Source: Variovorax sp. HW608 (lineage in GTDB: Bacteria; Pseudomonadota; Gammaproteobacteria; Burkholderiales; Burkholderiaceae_C). From it: 64,000 bases of DNA. Positions 18,231 to 27,124 of the stretch are shown in pieces. The stretch is taken from positions 5,234,229 to 5,298,228 of the forward strand of contig NZ_LT607803.1 in NCBI RefSeq assembly GCF_900090195.1. The letters run 5' to 3'. Every line of letters starts with the position of its first letter. Position 1 is the first letter of the stretch. A model generated the notes under the pieces. It did not search any database, was not told the origin of the DNA, and was given only the letters and a program-made list of their open reading frames with translations. Position numbers and translations under genes: made by a program.

Positions 18231-18566
18231 ATGAGCACAACTCGATCCACACTCTTCAAATGGGCCACTGCAGGCGCTGTCGCCGCAGCTGCGCTCTTTG
18301 CCGCAGCGTCCGCGAGCGCAGCCAATGTTGCCTGGTCGGTGGGTGTCAACGTCCCTGGCGTCGCCGTGGGTGTGGCGTCGCCGCAACCGTATTACGTCGC
18401 ACCAGCGCCGGCGTACTACCCGCCGGCGGCCTATGTGGCCCCGGCTCCGGTCTATGTCCGTCCGGCGCCCGTCTATTACGCGCCGCCGCCCGTCTACTAT
18501 GGACCGGCGCCTGTGTACTACCGCGGGTACTACTACGGGCATGGCCACCGTCACTGGCGCTATTGA
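18231..18566 (+). CDS. Small secreted Pro/Tyr-rich repeat protein
   Basis: 111 residues. A signal peptide (1-31, ending ASASA) is followed by a short hydrophobic stretch and then about 60 residues of degenerate YVAPAP / PVYYAPPP / PVYYGPAP repeats. It ends in a His/Tyr/Arg-rich tail (YYYGHGHRHWRY). Proteins of this composition are common in Burkholderiales and lack an assigned function; envelope association is inferred. AGGAG lies about 8 nt before the ATG. The strong hairpin at 18606-18637 ends its transcript. Confidence 0.75.
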   Translation: MSTTRSTLFKWATAGAVAAAALFAAASASAANVAWSVGVNVPGVAVGVASPQPYYVAPAPAYYPPAAYVAPAPVYVRPAPVYYAPPPVYYGPAPVYYRGYYYGHGHRHWRY

Positions 18567-18605
18567 GCGACAGCTTCATCCATCCCTACCGCCTGCTGTC
18601 ACATG

Positions 18606-18640
18606 AAAAGGCCGGCCCCTCCAAGGGCCGGCCTTTTCTT
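18606..18640 (+). terminator. Strong bidirectional intrinsic terminator
   Basis: A perfect 13-bp stem (arms AAAAGGCCGGCCC and its complement) with a 6-nt loop ends in a T-run. The arms begin with A4, so the opposite strand also ends in Ts. It can stop both the Pro/Tyr-rich gene from the left and the LytTR regulator gene from the right. Confidence 0.92.
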
Positions 18641-18678
18641 TGTCTTGCTGGCCTTGTTCTTGCTGCGTCGGACCGGGA

Positions 18679-19512
18679 CTACATGGCCCTGAAGAGGTGC
18701 GCATAAAGGCGGCTCACCGGGATCTTTTCAACGCGTCCACGCAGCGTCAGGTGCTGCTTGCCCGCCTCGTCGCGGTGGACCGCTTCGATTGCGTCGGCGC
18801 GCACCACGGCCGCGCGATGGACCTGCCAGAAGACCTGCGAGTCGATCTGCGGCAGCAATTGCTTGAGAGGTGTGCGAATAAGGTATTCGTTTCCTGCGGT
18901 GATCACGCGAACGTATTTGTCCGCCGCTTCGAAGTACTGCACCTCGTCGATCGGCACCATCCGGATGGTGTTGCCTGACGACCCGGCTTCGCTCGCAGGA
19001 ATCAGCTTCAGCGGTGCGGCAGCGCCGGGTGCGGATTCTGCAGCCCCGAGCGCCTTTCGCCACTGGGCGAGGGTGCCGGCGAGCACATCGTCCAGCGGCG
19101 CGGGCGACGATGAACGCAGTTCCAGCGCCGCGCGCACCCGGCTGATGGTGCGGCGCAGCCGGTCGGACTGGATGGGCTTGAGCACGTAGTCGATCGCCTC
19201 TGCATCGAAGGCGCGCGCCGCGTATTCGTCGTAGGCGGTGACGAAGACGAGCTGCGGCATGGGCGCCTCGTCGACCGGCCATGCATCGGCCAACTCGGCG
19301 GCCACGCCCAAGCCATCGAGACCCGGCATGCGGATGTCGAGGAAGAGCACTTGCGGAAGCTGTTCGAGCGCCTCGCGCACTGCGCTTCGTCCGTCTCCGA
19401 CACACGCCACCAGTTCCAGTTCGGGCCAGGCCGCAGCCAGTTCGGCGCGCAGAGCTTGCGCGAGCAGGGGCTCGTCTTCGGCGATCAGGGCTGTGACTCT
19501 CATTCGGGTCAT
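18679..19512 (-). CDS. LytTR-family response regulator
   Basis: 277 residues. The receiver domain is about 5-130: acidic pocket E12-D13, phospho-acceptor D59 in LFLDIRMP, switch Thr in FVTAYDEY, and Lys in VLKPIQ. A linker leads to a LytTR DNA-binding domain (about 170-277; VDEVQYFEAADKYVRVITAG, LKQLLPQIDSQVFWQVHRAAVVRADAIEAV). LytTR proteins bind pairs of direct repeats about two helical turns apart. The ATG overlaps the stop of the kinase gene (ATGA). It is the last gene of a five-gene operon. Confidence 0.95.
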   Translation of the reverse strand: MTRMRVTALIAEDEPLLAQALRAELAAAWPELELVACVGDGRSAVREALEQLPQVLFLDIRMPGLDGLGVAAELADAWPVDEAPMPQLVFVTAYDEYAARAFDAEAIDYVLKPIQSDRLRRTISRVRAALELRSSSPAPLDDVLAGTLAQWRKALGAAESAPGAAAPLKLIPASEAGSSGNTIRMVPIDEVQYFEAADKYVRVITAGNEYLIRTPLKQLLPQIDSQVFWQVHRAAVVRADAIEAVHRDEAGKQHLTLRGRVEKIPVSRLYAHLFRAM

Positions 19513-20567
19513 GCTGGAAATGTGACTGTTGCGATCGCGCCGCCGCCGGGCGCTCCCTGCAGCGTCAGGCCGCCGCGTGCGCCGTAGGTCGTGACCAGGC
19601 GTTCGCGCACCTGCTCGATGCCGAAGCCTTCATGGTTCGACGCCGGCGCCGAGACCAGGCCGACGCCGGTGTCGCGAACTTCGATGCAGATCCGTGAGAC
19701 GCCGTCCTCGGCACGGTCTTCGCGCCGTGCGCGCACCGAGATGTCGCCGCCCTCGACCTTCGGCTCCAGTCCGTGGCGAATGCTGTTCTCCACCAGGGGC
19801 TGCAGGAGCAGGGACGGAAAGGGCTGGCCGCGCAGCGAATCCGGAAGGTCGAGCGAGTAACGCAGGCGAGGCCCCATGCGCACCGACATCAGCTCGAGGT
19901 AGTCGCGCAGCCGGTCGAATTCGGAGGCCAGCGGATGCGAGGTGGCGCGCGAGCCTGCGAGGGTGACCCGCAGGTAGTCGTTCAGGTGATCGAGCATCTC
20001 GATGGCGCGCGGCGGGTCGACCGCGATCAGCACGCGCAGGTTGGCCAGCGTGTTGAACAGCATGTGCGGCTCGAGCTGGGCCTCGAGCAACTTGAGCCTG
20101 GCTTCGCCGGCATCGCGCTCGGCGGTGGCGATCTTGGCGGTCAGCGCGGCGGCCCTGCCGCGCGCATGGAAGTAGAAGCTCGCCGCGGCGCTGGTGACGA
20201 TCGTGATCACCAGGCTGATGGTGTTGTCGCGCGGCGACGAGACATTGCGATAGCTGAACAGGAAATCGCCCACGCGGTCGCCGACCAGGAAGCCGCAGCC
20301 GATGCCCACGGCCGTCAGCAGCACGCCGCGCCAGCCCTTCGGCCAGCCATGGCCGCCGCTGCTGTCGGTATGGCAGTTGCGCTCATCGACGAGATAGCGC
20401 CCGAACTCGATCACGGCCCAGACGACGGTGCCCACCGACAGGGCATAGCCGACCTGCATCAGGTAGGTCTTGTTCGGCCAGATGGCGGTGGTCAGCACCG
20501 CCACCACGCAGCAGAACGCGATGACTTGCAGGTAATGCCGGCCGGCGCTGAGCCAGTGAATCTTCAT
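19509..20567 (-). CDS. LytS/YehU-type sensor histidine kinase
   Basis: 352 residues. About four N-terminal membrane helices (1-160) have only short loops, with no large periplasmic sensor. The His_kinase domain follows, with the phospho-acceptor His in LEAQLEPHMLFNTLANL, then the N box (PLVENSIRHGLEPK) and G boxes (DTGVGL, GFGIEQVRERL). The short sensor suggests it reads a membrane or intramembrane cue, or another membrane protein of the operon. Its ATG overlaps the hydrolase gene stop, and its stop overlaps the LytTR start. Confidence 0.93.
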   Translation of the reverse strand: MKIHWLSAGRHYLQVIAFCCVVAVLTTAIWPNKTYLMQVGYALSVGTVVWAVIEFGRYLVDERNCHTDSSGGHGWPKGWRGVLLTAVGIGCGFLVGDRVGDFLFSYRNVSSPRDNTISLVITIVTSAAASFYFHARGRAAALTAKIATAERDAGEARLKLLEAQLEPHMLFNTLANLRVLIAVDPPRAIEMLDHLNDYLRVTLAGSRATSHPLASEFDRLRDYLELMSVRMGPRLRYSLDLPDSLRGQPFPSLLLQPLVENSIRHGLEPKVEGGDISVRARREDRAEDGVSRICIEVRDTGVGLVSAPASNHEGFGIEQVRERLVTTYGARGGLTLQGAPGGGAIATVTFPA

Positions 20568-21601
20568 GGCGCCAGATTCTGGACGAAGAAGCGGGCGATG
20601 GCGTGGTAGACGGCGGGCAGGCTCGCCCGGTCGAAGCCCGGCGGGTCGCTCAGCAGCCGGGCCGCGCGGGCAGGCAGGTCGGGCGGCTGCGGCGACAGGA
20701 TCGACCCGTGGCCCGCGGCAGGCATGTCGGCGACCAGCGTGCAGTTTGTGGCACAGGCCGCGCGCACCGCGTCGATGTGCCATTGCGGGGCGAGCCAGTC
20801 GTCCTGGCCCGCGCGCACCAGTCCGAGGGGGATCCGCGGCTTGGCCAGCGAGGCCATCTCCACCGGAGCGGCCATGGGCACAGCCGCGACTGCGGCCGTG
20901 ATCCTCGGATCGGCCCAGGATTCAAGGGTGGTCTGGTTGCCCAGTTTCCAATCGAGCACGCGGCGGGCGACCGCCAGGCGCAAGCCGTCCAGCATGCTGC
21001 CCGTGAGCGAGCTTGCCAGTCCCACGCAGGTCGGGAAGTCTTGCGCCAGATGGGCCTGGCAATGGGCGTTCAGCAAGGCGGGCGACCAGCGCGCGCCGGC
21101 CAGGGTCAGCGCGGTGAGGCCGCCGGCCGACATGCCGTAGACGCCGACATGCTTGAAGTCGAGCAGCGGCGCGAAGCGCGCGTCGGCGGCCATCGCATCG
21201 ATGGCCTCTGACACCTCTTTGGGACGGTGGCGCCAGGTGGCCGGGCCGACGTCGCTCATGTCGCGGTAGTTGTCGCCCGCGTGCTCCGGCATGGCGACGG
21301 TGAAGCCGGCGTCCACCAGCGCGATCGCCAGGTCGGCCTGCGGCCAGGGCGAGCCGCCGGAGCCGTGCGACATGACGATCAGGCGGCCGTTGCCATGCAG
21401 CGGGACGGCATCGGCGGCCAGATCGAAGGAGAAGGGGCCGCGGACGAAGCGGCCTGGCGCGGCAGCCGTCGGGTAGAACACCGTGACGGGGCCGGTGTCC
21501 GGCGGCGCCGGCAGCACCGTCACACCGGTGGCAGCCAACGCGGCGCGGCCCAGGAAGCCGATCAGCGCCAGCGCCAGAAGGCGTCTCGCGCCGGCCTTCA
21601 C
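20564..21601 (-). CDS. Exported alpha/beta hydrolase
   Basis: 345 residues with an N-terminal signal sequence (LLALALIGFLGRAALAA). The fold is alpha/beta hydrolase: oxyanion-side HGSGG in IVMSHGSGGSPW, and nucleophile Ser in YGMSAGG. Late Asp (GQDDWLAP) and His (AAGHGSIL) complete a triad. It resembles predicted dienelactone-hydrolase or PAF-acetylhydrolase-like proteins; the substrate is unknown. Of two adjacent GTG codons, 21601 is preferred: it overlaps the preceding stop (GTGA) and has GGGAG 7 nt upstream. Being embedded between the 2TM gene and the kinase gene suggests a role in the same envelope response. Confidence 0.82.
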   Translation of the reverse strand: MKAGARRLLALALIGFLGRAALAATGVTVLPAPPDTGPVTVFYPTAAAPGRFVRGPFSFDLAADAVPLHGNGRLIVMSHGSGGSPWPQADLAIALVDAGFTVAMPEHAGDNYRDMSDVGPATWRHRPKEVSEAIDAMAADARFAPLLDFKHVGVYGMSAGGLTALTLAGARWSPALLNAHCQAHLAQDFPTCVGLASSLTGSMLDGLRLAVARRVLDWKLGNQTTLESWADPRITAAVAAVPMAAPVEMASLAKPRIPLGLVRAGQDDWLAPQWHIDAVRAACATNCTLVADMPAAGHGSILSPQPPDLPARAARLLSDPPGFDRASLPAVYHAIARFFVQNLAP

Positions 21602-21882
21602 CACGGGTCTCCCTTGCTGCCGCCGGCCAGCCTGGCGCGTTCGCGCTCGACCATCCGCGCGAGCAGCGTGCCGCCCGGCGGCAGCATCCAGACCGATATC
21701 CCATGGGCCAGCAGGCCGACGCCCCAGCCCAGCAGCGGGAAGACGGCCCAGGCTCGACCGGTCGCCACCGACAGGGCGATCAGCCCGAGATTGACGATCG
21801 CGTAGATGGCTGCGTGGATGAACCAGCCCATCTTGGCTTTCGCGCGCTTGCGGGCCAGGCGGTCGATGTCGTCGCTTGTCAT
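21598..21882 (-). CDS. 2TM-domain small membrane protein
   Basis: 94 residues. A basic N-terminal helix (DIDRLARKRAKAKMGWFIHAA) is followed by two hydrophobic helices and a basic tail. This is the 2TM arrangement often found next to, or fused with, LytS-type kinases. GAGGAG lies 7 nt before the ATG at 21882. Its function is unknown; modulation of the neighbouring kinase is an inference from location. Confidence 0.82.
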   Translation of the reverse strand: MTSDDIDRLARKRAKAKMGWFIHAAIYAIVNLGLIALSVATGRAWAVFPLLGWGVGLLAHGISVWMLPPGGTLLARMVERERARLAGGSKGDPW

Positions 21883-21903
21883 GGTGGTTCTCCTCAAGGG
21901 TTT

Positions 21904-22416
21904 TCAGGCGGCGACCGCGGCGGCATCGGTGCGCATCGCCAGGCGCCACAGCCGGATTGCGCGGCCGACGAAGACACCGGTGAAAGTACCGTAGAGCGCG
22001 CTGATGCCGATGCAAAAGAGCGCCTGGTGACCGTATTCCGGATGGATCGCCATCAGCACGCCGACGATGTACTTGGTGAAGAAGATGCCCATCATGAGCA
22101 CGAGCGGCACCGCGGTTCCCGCGATGTGGAAGCGGCGCGCCGCCGCGTCGTAGCGCGTACCCGCGGGCAGCCTGCGTTGCAGCGCTACCGCGATGGTCGC
22201 GAAGACCATGGCTGCCCAGGCCAGCAGCGACACGATCGAGTCGCCGAAGGCCGACGCGACGCCGAAGATCGACAGGCCGCCCATCACGACCGGCATCAGC
22301 GTCATGCGGGTCATGCCGAGGCTGGTGGCGACGAGCTGGCGTGCGCCGAGCCACAGCAGCAGGGCGAAGAGGCCGAAGACCCACTTGGGGGTTTGAAGAA
22401 GGATCTGCATCAGCAT
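21904..22416 (-). CDS. Uncharacterised four/five-helix membrane protein
   Basis: 170 residues, starting MLMQILLQTPKWVFGLFALL, with about five hydrophobic helices and a mostly conserved-looking core (LVLMMGIFFTKYIVGVLMA). No enzymatic motif is visible. It is the first gene of the operon that ends in the LytS/LytTR pair, with a 21-bp gap to the 2TM gene. A GGAG lies 6 nt before the ATG at 22416. It could be the actual sensor or target of the system, but this is a guess from position. Confidence 0.75.
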   Translation of the reverse strand: MLMQILLQTPKWVFGLFALLLWLGARQLVATSLGMTRMTLMPVVMGGLSIFGVASAFGDSIVSLLAWAAMVFATIAVALQRRLPAGTRYDAAARRFHIAGTAVPLVLMMGIFFTKYIVGVLMAIHPEYGHQALFCIGISALYGTFTGVFVGRAIRLWRLAMRTDAAAVAA

Positions 22417-22530
22417 GGTGTGCTCCGTGAGGGTTGGGAGAAAAATGGGAGGGGTTCCTGGATCGATGGCCCGGACTGTGCCGGCGGCCCGCCCCGCCTG
22501 CCACGGCGATGCGACGAACTGCATCCCGGC

Positions 22531-22564
22531 GTCGCCAGTTGCAGTTCGCTGTCGCCAGATGCAG
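22531..22564 (-). promoter_or_regulatory. Candidate LytTR operator (two direct repeats, 20-bp period)
   Basis: On the minus strand, CTGCATCTGGCGAC and CTGCAACTGGCGAC differ at one base of 14 and start 20 bp apart. They lie about 115 bp upstream of the first gene of the LytTR operon. Direct repeats at about two helical turns are how LytTR regulators such as YehT/BtsR and YpdB bind. Autoregulation is inferred, not shown. Confidence 0.5.
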
Positions 22565-22576
22565 AACAGCAACCCG

Positions 22577-22598
22577 GGCTTTACCGAGGCTTTACGGT
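22577..22598 (+). promoter_or_regulatory. Tandem 11-bp direct repeat upstream of mdtA
   Basis: GGCTTTACCGA is followed directly by GGCTTTACGGT (9 of 11 identical). The block ends about 68 bp before the mdtA start. An 11-bp period is typical of OmpR/PhoB-family regulator boxes. An overlapping inverted pair TTACCG/CGGTAA (22581-22604) is an alternative reading. Confidence 0.4.
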
Positions 22599-22665
22599 CG
22601 GTAAGAACTGGAAGCTACGATTCCGCGCTCCACTCAGAGGCATACGTCGAAAGCCTGCTCCAACA

Positions 22666-23955
22666 ATGTCGTCATCCAACGCCGAGCCCACCCTTCCCAT
22701 CCATCCCGAACCTCGGCCCCCGTCGCGTGGACGGCGCTGGCTGGGCGCCGTGCTGGCGCTGGTCCTGGTGGCGGGCCTGGCCGTCGGCGCGTGGTATCTG
22801 ATCAAGCGCTCCGCCCAACCGGCGGGCGGGCCCGGTTTCGGCGCCGGCGGCATCAGCCAGACGGTGGGCCATGCGTCGGCGCAGCGGACGGATCTCCCGA
22901 TCCTCATCGACGCCCTCGGCACCGTGACGCCGCTGGCGACGATCACGCTCAGGCCGCAGGTCGGCGGCGTGCTGACCGAGGTGCTCTATACCGAGGGCCA
23001 GGCGGTCACCAAGGGCCAGTTGCTCGCGCGCATCGATCCGCGTCCCTACGAGCAGGCGCTGGCGCAGGCCCAGGGCACGCGGGTGCGCGACGAGGCGCAG
23101 CTCGAAGCCGCGCGCGTCACGCTGGCGCGCTACCGTACGCTGCTCGGGCAGGACTCGATCGCGCGGCAGGACGTCGACACCCAGGCCGCGCTGGTCAAGC
23201 AGCTCGAAGGCACGGTGATCACCGACCGCGCCGCCGAGGCCGCGGCCAAGCTCAACCTCGACTACACCCGGATCACTGCGCCGGTGGCCGGCCGCATCGG
23301 GCTGCGCACGGTCGATCCGGGCAACACCGTGACCGCCAATGCGACCACCGGCATCGCGGTCATCACGCAGATGAACCCGATCGACGTGCAGTTCGCGGTG
23401 CCGCAGGACCGCGTGCCCGACATCCAGGCGCAATTCGCCAAGGGCGAAGAGCTGCACGTGAAGGCGCTGGACCGCGTGCGCAGCTCGGTGCTCGACACCG
23501 GCACCTTCTCGACGCTCGACAACATCGTCGACACCACAACCGGCACCGTGAAGGCCAAGGCGCGCTTCGCGAACCAGGGGGCGCCGCTGTTCCCGAGCCA
23601 GTTCGTCAACATCCAGATGACGCTGCGCACCATCAGCGCCGTGGTGGTGCCCGTCACCGCGGTGCGCACCGGGCCCAACGGCAGCTTCGTGTACGTGATC
23701 AACGAGGACCGCACGGTCTCGATGCGTCCGGTCAAGCGCGGCGAGGCGACGGTCGATCTGGTGGCGATCAACGACGGCGTGAAGGAGGGCGAGCTCGTCG
23801 TCACCGAGGGCGGCGACCGCCTCAAGGACGGCGCGCGCGTGACCCTGCAGGGCGACAAGCCCGCGGCGCCGCACCAGGGCGCGAACGGCCAGCGCGGACA
23901 GCGCGGCGATGCACAGCAACAGGGCCGCCGCCAGCGTCCGCCGCCGCCGCAGTAA
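22666..23955 (+). CDS. mdtA: RND efflux periplasmic adaptor (MdtA-like)
   Basis: 429 residues. One N-terminal membrane anchor (about 24-45) precedes the adaptor modules: lipoyl halves around GVLTEVLYTEGQAVTKGQLLARIDPRPYEQAL and LDYTRITAPVAGRIGLRTVDPGN, separated by a coiled-coil hairpin (about 115-180). Beta-barrel and membrane-proximal domains follow. The C-terminus is a Gln/Pro/Arg-rich tail of about 35 residues. It bridges the two downstream RND permeases to an outer-membrane channel. The wording is closest to MdtA of the E. coli multidrug MdtABC pump. Confidence 0.93.
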   Translation: MSSSNAEPTLPIHPEPRPPSRGRRWLGAVLALVLVAGLAVGAWYLIKRSAQPAGGPGFGAGGISQTVGHASAQRTDLPILIDALGTVTPLATITLRPQVGGVLTEVLYTEGQAVTKGQLLARIDPRPYEQALAQAQGTRVRDEAQLEAARVTLARYRTLLGQDSIARQDVDTQAALVKQLEGTVITDRAAEAAAKLNLDYTRITAPVAGRIGLRTVDPGNTVTANATTGIAVITQMNPIDVQFAVPQDRVPDIQAQFAKGEELHVKALDRVRSSVLDTGTFSTLDNIVDTTTGTVKAKARFANQGAPLFPSQFVNIQMTLRTISAVVVPVTAVRTGPNGSFVYVINEDRTVSMRPVKRGEATVDLVAINDGVKEGELVVTEGGDRLKDGARVTLQGDKPAAPHQGANGQRGQRGDAQQQGRRQRPPPPQ

Positions 23956-23970
23956 GGGACAGGAAAGAAG

Positions 23971-26900
23971 ATGAGTCCTTCGCGCGTCTTCATCGAGCGG
24001 CCGGTCGCGACCGCGCTGCTGATGCTCGCGATCGTCCTCGCGGGCCTGGTCGGCTTCCGGTTCCTGCCGCTGGCCGCCTTGCCGCAGGTCGACTACCCGA
24101 CCATCCAGGTGCAGACGCTCTACCCGGGCGCGAGCCCGGAGGTCATGAGCCGCACCGTCACGGCGCCGCTGGAGCGCCAGTTCGGCCAGATGGCCGGCCT
24201 CGATCGCATGAGCTCGACCAGCGCGACCGGTGTGTCGATCGTCACGTTGCAGTTCGCGCTCGACCAGACGCTGGACGTCGCCGAGCAGCAGGTGCAGGCT
24301 TCGATCAACGCGGGTGCGTCGCTGCTGCCGGCCGATCTGCCCGCGCCGCCGGTCTACGCCAAGGTCAATCCGGCCGATGCGCCGATCCTCACGCTGGCCG
24401 TCAGTTCGGACACGATGCGGCTCACCGAGGTGCAGAACCTCGTGAACACGCGGCTGGCGCAGAAGATCAGCCAGGTCGGCGGCGTGGGCCTGGTCACGCT
24501 CTCGGGCGGCCAGCGGCCGGCGGTGCGCATCCAGGCCAACACCAACGCGCTGGCGTCGGTGGGCATCGGGCTCGACACGCTGCGGCTGGCGATCGCAGCG
24601 GCCAATTCCAACAGCGCCAAGGGCAGCTTCGACGGCCCGAAGCGCGCCTACACCATCAACGCCAACGACCAGCTCGTGACGGCGGCCGACTACAAGAACC
24701 TGATCGTGGCCTGGAAGAACGGGGCGCCGGTGCGCCTGACGGACGTGGCCCGCGTGATCGACGGCGCCGAGAACACCCAGCTCGGCGCGTGGGCGGCGGT
24801 GCGCCTGGGCGAGAAGGCGGGTGACGGCGAGGCCAGGCCGTACCCGGCGATCATCCTCAACGTGCAGCGCCAGCCCGGCGCGAACGTGATCGGCACGGTC
24901 GATGCCATCAAGAAGCAGCTGCCCGAGCTCGAAGCCTCGCTGCCCGGCGCGGTCCGGGTCGAGGTGCTGAGCGATCGCACCACCGGCATCCGCGCATCGG
25001 TGAGCCATGTCCAGCTCGAACTCGTGCTCGCGGTGGTGCTGGTGGTGCTGGTGATCTTCCTGTTCCTGCACAGCCTGCGTGCGACGGTCATCGCCAGCGT
25101 CGCGGTGCCGATCTCGCTGATCGGCACCTTCGGGCTCATGTACTTGCTGGGCTACAGCCTCAACAACCTGAGCCTGATGGCGCTCACCATCGCGACCGGC
25201 TTCGTGGTGGACGACGCGATCGTGATGATCGAGAACATCGCCCGCTATCTCGAGGAGGGCGAGCCGCCGTTCCAGGCGGCGCTCAAGGGTGCGACGCAGA
25301 TCGGCTTCACCATCATTTCGCTGACGGTGTCGCTGATCGCGGTGCTGATTCCTCTCCTGTTCATGGGCGACGTGGTCGGGCGGCTGTTCCGCGAGTTCGC
25401 GGTGACCCTGGCGATCACGATCCTGATCTCGGCGGTGGTGTCGCTGACGCTGGTGCCGATGATGTCGGCGCGCTGGCTCAGGCCGGCATCGGAAGAGGGC
25501 GGCCGTTTCGGTGCCAGCGTGCAGCGCTTCTTCGAGCGCGTGATCGCGCGCTACGACGCATGGCTGAAATGGGTGTTCCGCCATCAGCCGCTCACGCTCG
25601 TCGTGGCGTTGCTGACGCTGGCGCTCACGGTGCTGCTCTATGTCTTCATTCCGAAGGGCCTGTTCCCGACGCAGGACACCGGCCAGCTCAAGGCCCGCGT
25701 CGAGGCAGCGCAGGAAGTCTCGTACGCGCGCATGGCCGATCTGCAGCAGTCCGCCGCGAACGCGATCCTGGCCGATCCGGACGTGCAGAGCCTGAGCTCG
25801 GTGGTCGGCGTCGACGCCGCCAACAACACCGCGCTGAACATCGGCAGCATGCTCATCAACCTGCGCAAGGGCCACGACGCGCAGGCCGATGTGATGCAGC
25901 GCCTGCGCGAGCGGGTGCGCGCCAACGCGGCCGGTGTCACGCTCTACCTGCAGCCGACGCAGGACCTGACCATCGACGCCGAGACCGGGCCGACCGAATT
26001 CCGCGTCTCGCTCGAAGGCGTGGACACGGCCACGGTGGAGACCTGGGCGCGCAAGCTGGTCGAGCGCCTGCGCAGCGAGCCGCTGGTGCGCAACCCGACC
26101 ACCGATGCAGGCGCGCAGGGTCTGGCCGCCTACGTGGACGTCGACCGCAACACCGCATCGCGGCTGTCCGTCACCGCGAGTTCCGTGGACGACGCGCTCT
26201 ACAGCGCCTTCGGCCAGCGCATCGTCTCGACCATCTTCACCGAGACCGACCAGTACCGCGTGATCCTCGAGGCGCAGCGCGAGCCGCTGTCTTCGCCCGA
26301 AGCGCTCGGCAACCTGCAGTTGCGCACCGGCTCGGGCACGGCGACGCCGCTGTCGTCGCTCGCGACGGTACGCGAGCAGTCCGCGCCGCTGCAGGTCACG
26401 CGCGTGGCGCAGTACCCGGCGGCGACCATCGGCTTCGACACCGCGCCGGACGTCGCGCTCGGCAAATCGGTCGCGGCGATCCGCGCGGCGGCCAAGGAGA
26501 TCGGCATGCCCGGCAGCCTGAGCATGACCTTCCTCGGCGCGGCGGGGGCCTACGAGAAGTCGCTCACCAACCAGCTCTGGCTGATCCTCGCGGCGGTGGT
26601 GTGCGTGTACATCGTGCTGGGCGTGCTCTACGAGAGCTACATCCATCCGCTGACGATCCTCTCGACCTTGCCGTCGGCCGGCGTGGGTGCGCTGCTCGCG
26701 CTCATGATGACCGGCAACGACCTCGGCGTGATCGGGATCATCGGCATCATCCTCCTGATCGGCATCGTGAAGAAGAACGCGATCATGATGATCGACTTCG
26801 CCATCGATGCCGAGCGGCATCAGGGCAAGTCGCCGCAGGAGGCGATCCACCAGGCCGCGCTGCTGCGCTTCCGACCGATCCTGATGACGACGCTGGCGGC

Positions 26901-27111
26901 CCTCTTCGCGGCGCTGCCGCTGATGTTCGGCTGGGGCGAAGGCGCCGAGCTGCGCCGGCCGCTGGGCCTCGCGATCTTCGGCGGGCTGGTGGTGAGCCAG
27001 GTGCTGACGCTCTTCACGACGCCGGTGATCTACCTGGCCTTCGACCGCATGGGCCGCCGGCTGGGCGGCGGCCGCAAGGGCGGCACCGACGACGGCGGAG
27101 TGACGGCGTGA
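23971..27111 (+). CDS. mdtB: RND multidrug efflux permease, MdtB-like subunit
   Basis: 1046 residues with the duplicated RND layout: 12 membrane helices and two large periplasmic loops. The start [23 protein letters not shown] and the signature [22 protein letters not shown] (Asp relay in TM4) are typical. The second half shows [28 protein letters not shown] and [19 protein letters not shown]. In E. coli, MdtB and MdtC form a heterotrimer driven by proton flux. The start has AGGAAAG just upstream. It lies 15 bp after mdtA. Confidence 0.95.
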   Translation: MSPSRVFIERPVATALLMLAIVLAGLVGFRFLPLAALPQVDYPTIQVQTLYPGASPEVMSRTVTAPLERQFGQMAGLDRMSSTSATGVSIVTLQFALDQTLDVAEQQVQASINAGASLLPADLPAPPVYAKVNPADAPILTLAVSSDTMRLTEVQNLVNTRLAQKISQVGGVGLVTLSGGQRPAVRIQANTNALASVGIGLDTLRLAIAAANSNSAKGSFDGPKRAYTINANDQLVTAADYKNLIVAWKNGAPVRLTDVARVIDGAENTQLGAWAAVRLGEKAGDGEARPYPAIILNVQRQPGANVIGTVDAIKKQLPELEASLPGAVRVEVLSDRTTGIRASVSHVQLELVLAVVLVVLVIFLFLHSLRATVIASVAVPISLIGTFGLMYLLGYSLNNLSLMALTIATGFVVDDAIVMIENIARYLEEGEPPFQAALKGATQIGFTIISLTVSLIAVLIPLLFMGDVVGRLFREFAVTLAITILISAVVSLTLVPMMSARWLRPASEEGGRFGASVQRFFERVIARYDAWLKWVFRHQPLTLVVALLTLALTVLLYVFIPKGLFPTQDTGQLKARVEAAQEVSYARMADLQQSAANAILADPDVQSLSSVVGVDAANNTALNIGSMLINLRKGHDAQADVMQRLRERVRANAAGVTLYLQPTQDLTIDAETGPTEFRVSLEGVDTATVETWARKLVERLRSEPLVRNPTTDAGAQGLAAYVDVDRNTASRLSVTASSVDDALYSAFGQRIVSTIFTETDQYRVILEAQREPLSSPEALGNLQLRTGSGTATPLSSLATVREQSAPLQVTRVAQYPAATIGFDTAPDVALGKSVAAIRAAAKEIGMPGSLSMTFLGAAGAYEKSLTNQLWLILAAVVCVYIVLGVLYESYIHPLTILSTLPSAGVGALLALMMTGNDLGVIGIIGIILLIGIVKKNAIMMIDFAIDAERHQGKSPQEAIHQAALLRFRPILMTTLAALFAALPLMFGWGEGAELRRPLGLAIFGGLVVSQVLTLFTTPVIYLAFDRMGRRLGGGRKGGTDDGGVTA

Positions 27112-27124
27112 GGCGGGGCCGGAC

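Noticed and set aside
18421..18530. A CRISPR-like or tandem DNA repeat in the PVYY gene
   Set aside because: The repetition is at the protein level with variable codons and no spacers; no CRISPR array exists in the window.
21602..22504. A long extension of the exported hydrolase through the 2TM and membrane-protein genes
   Set aside because: It lies in another frame over two genes with clear membrane helices and good start sites.
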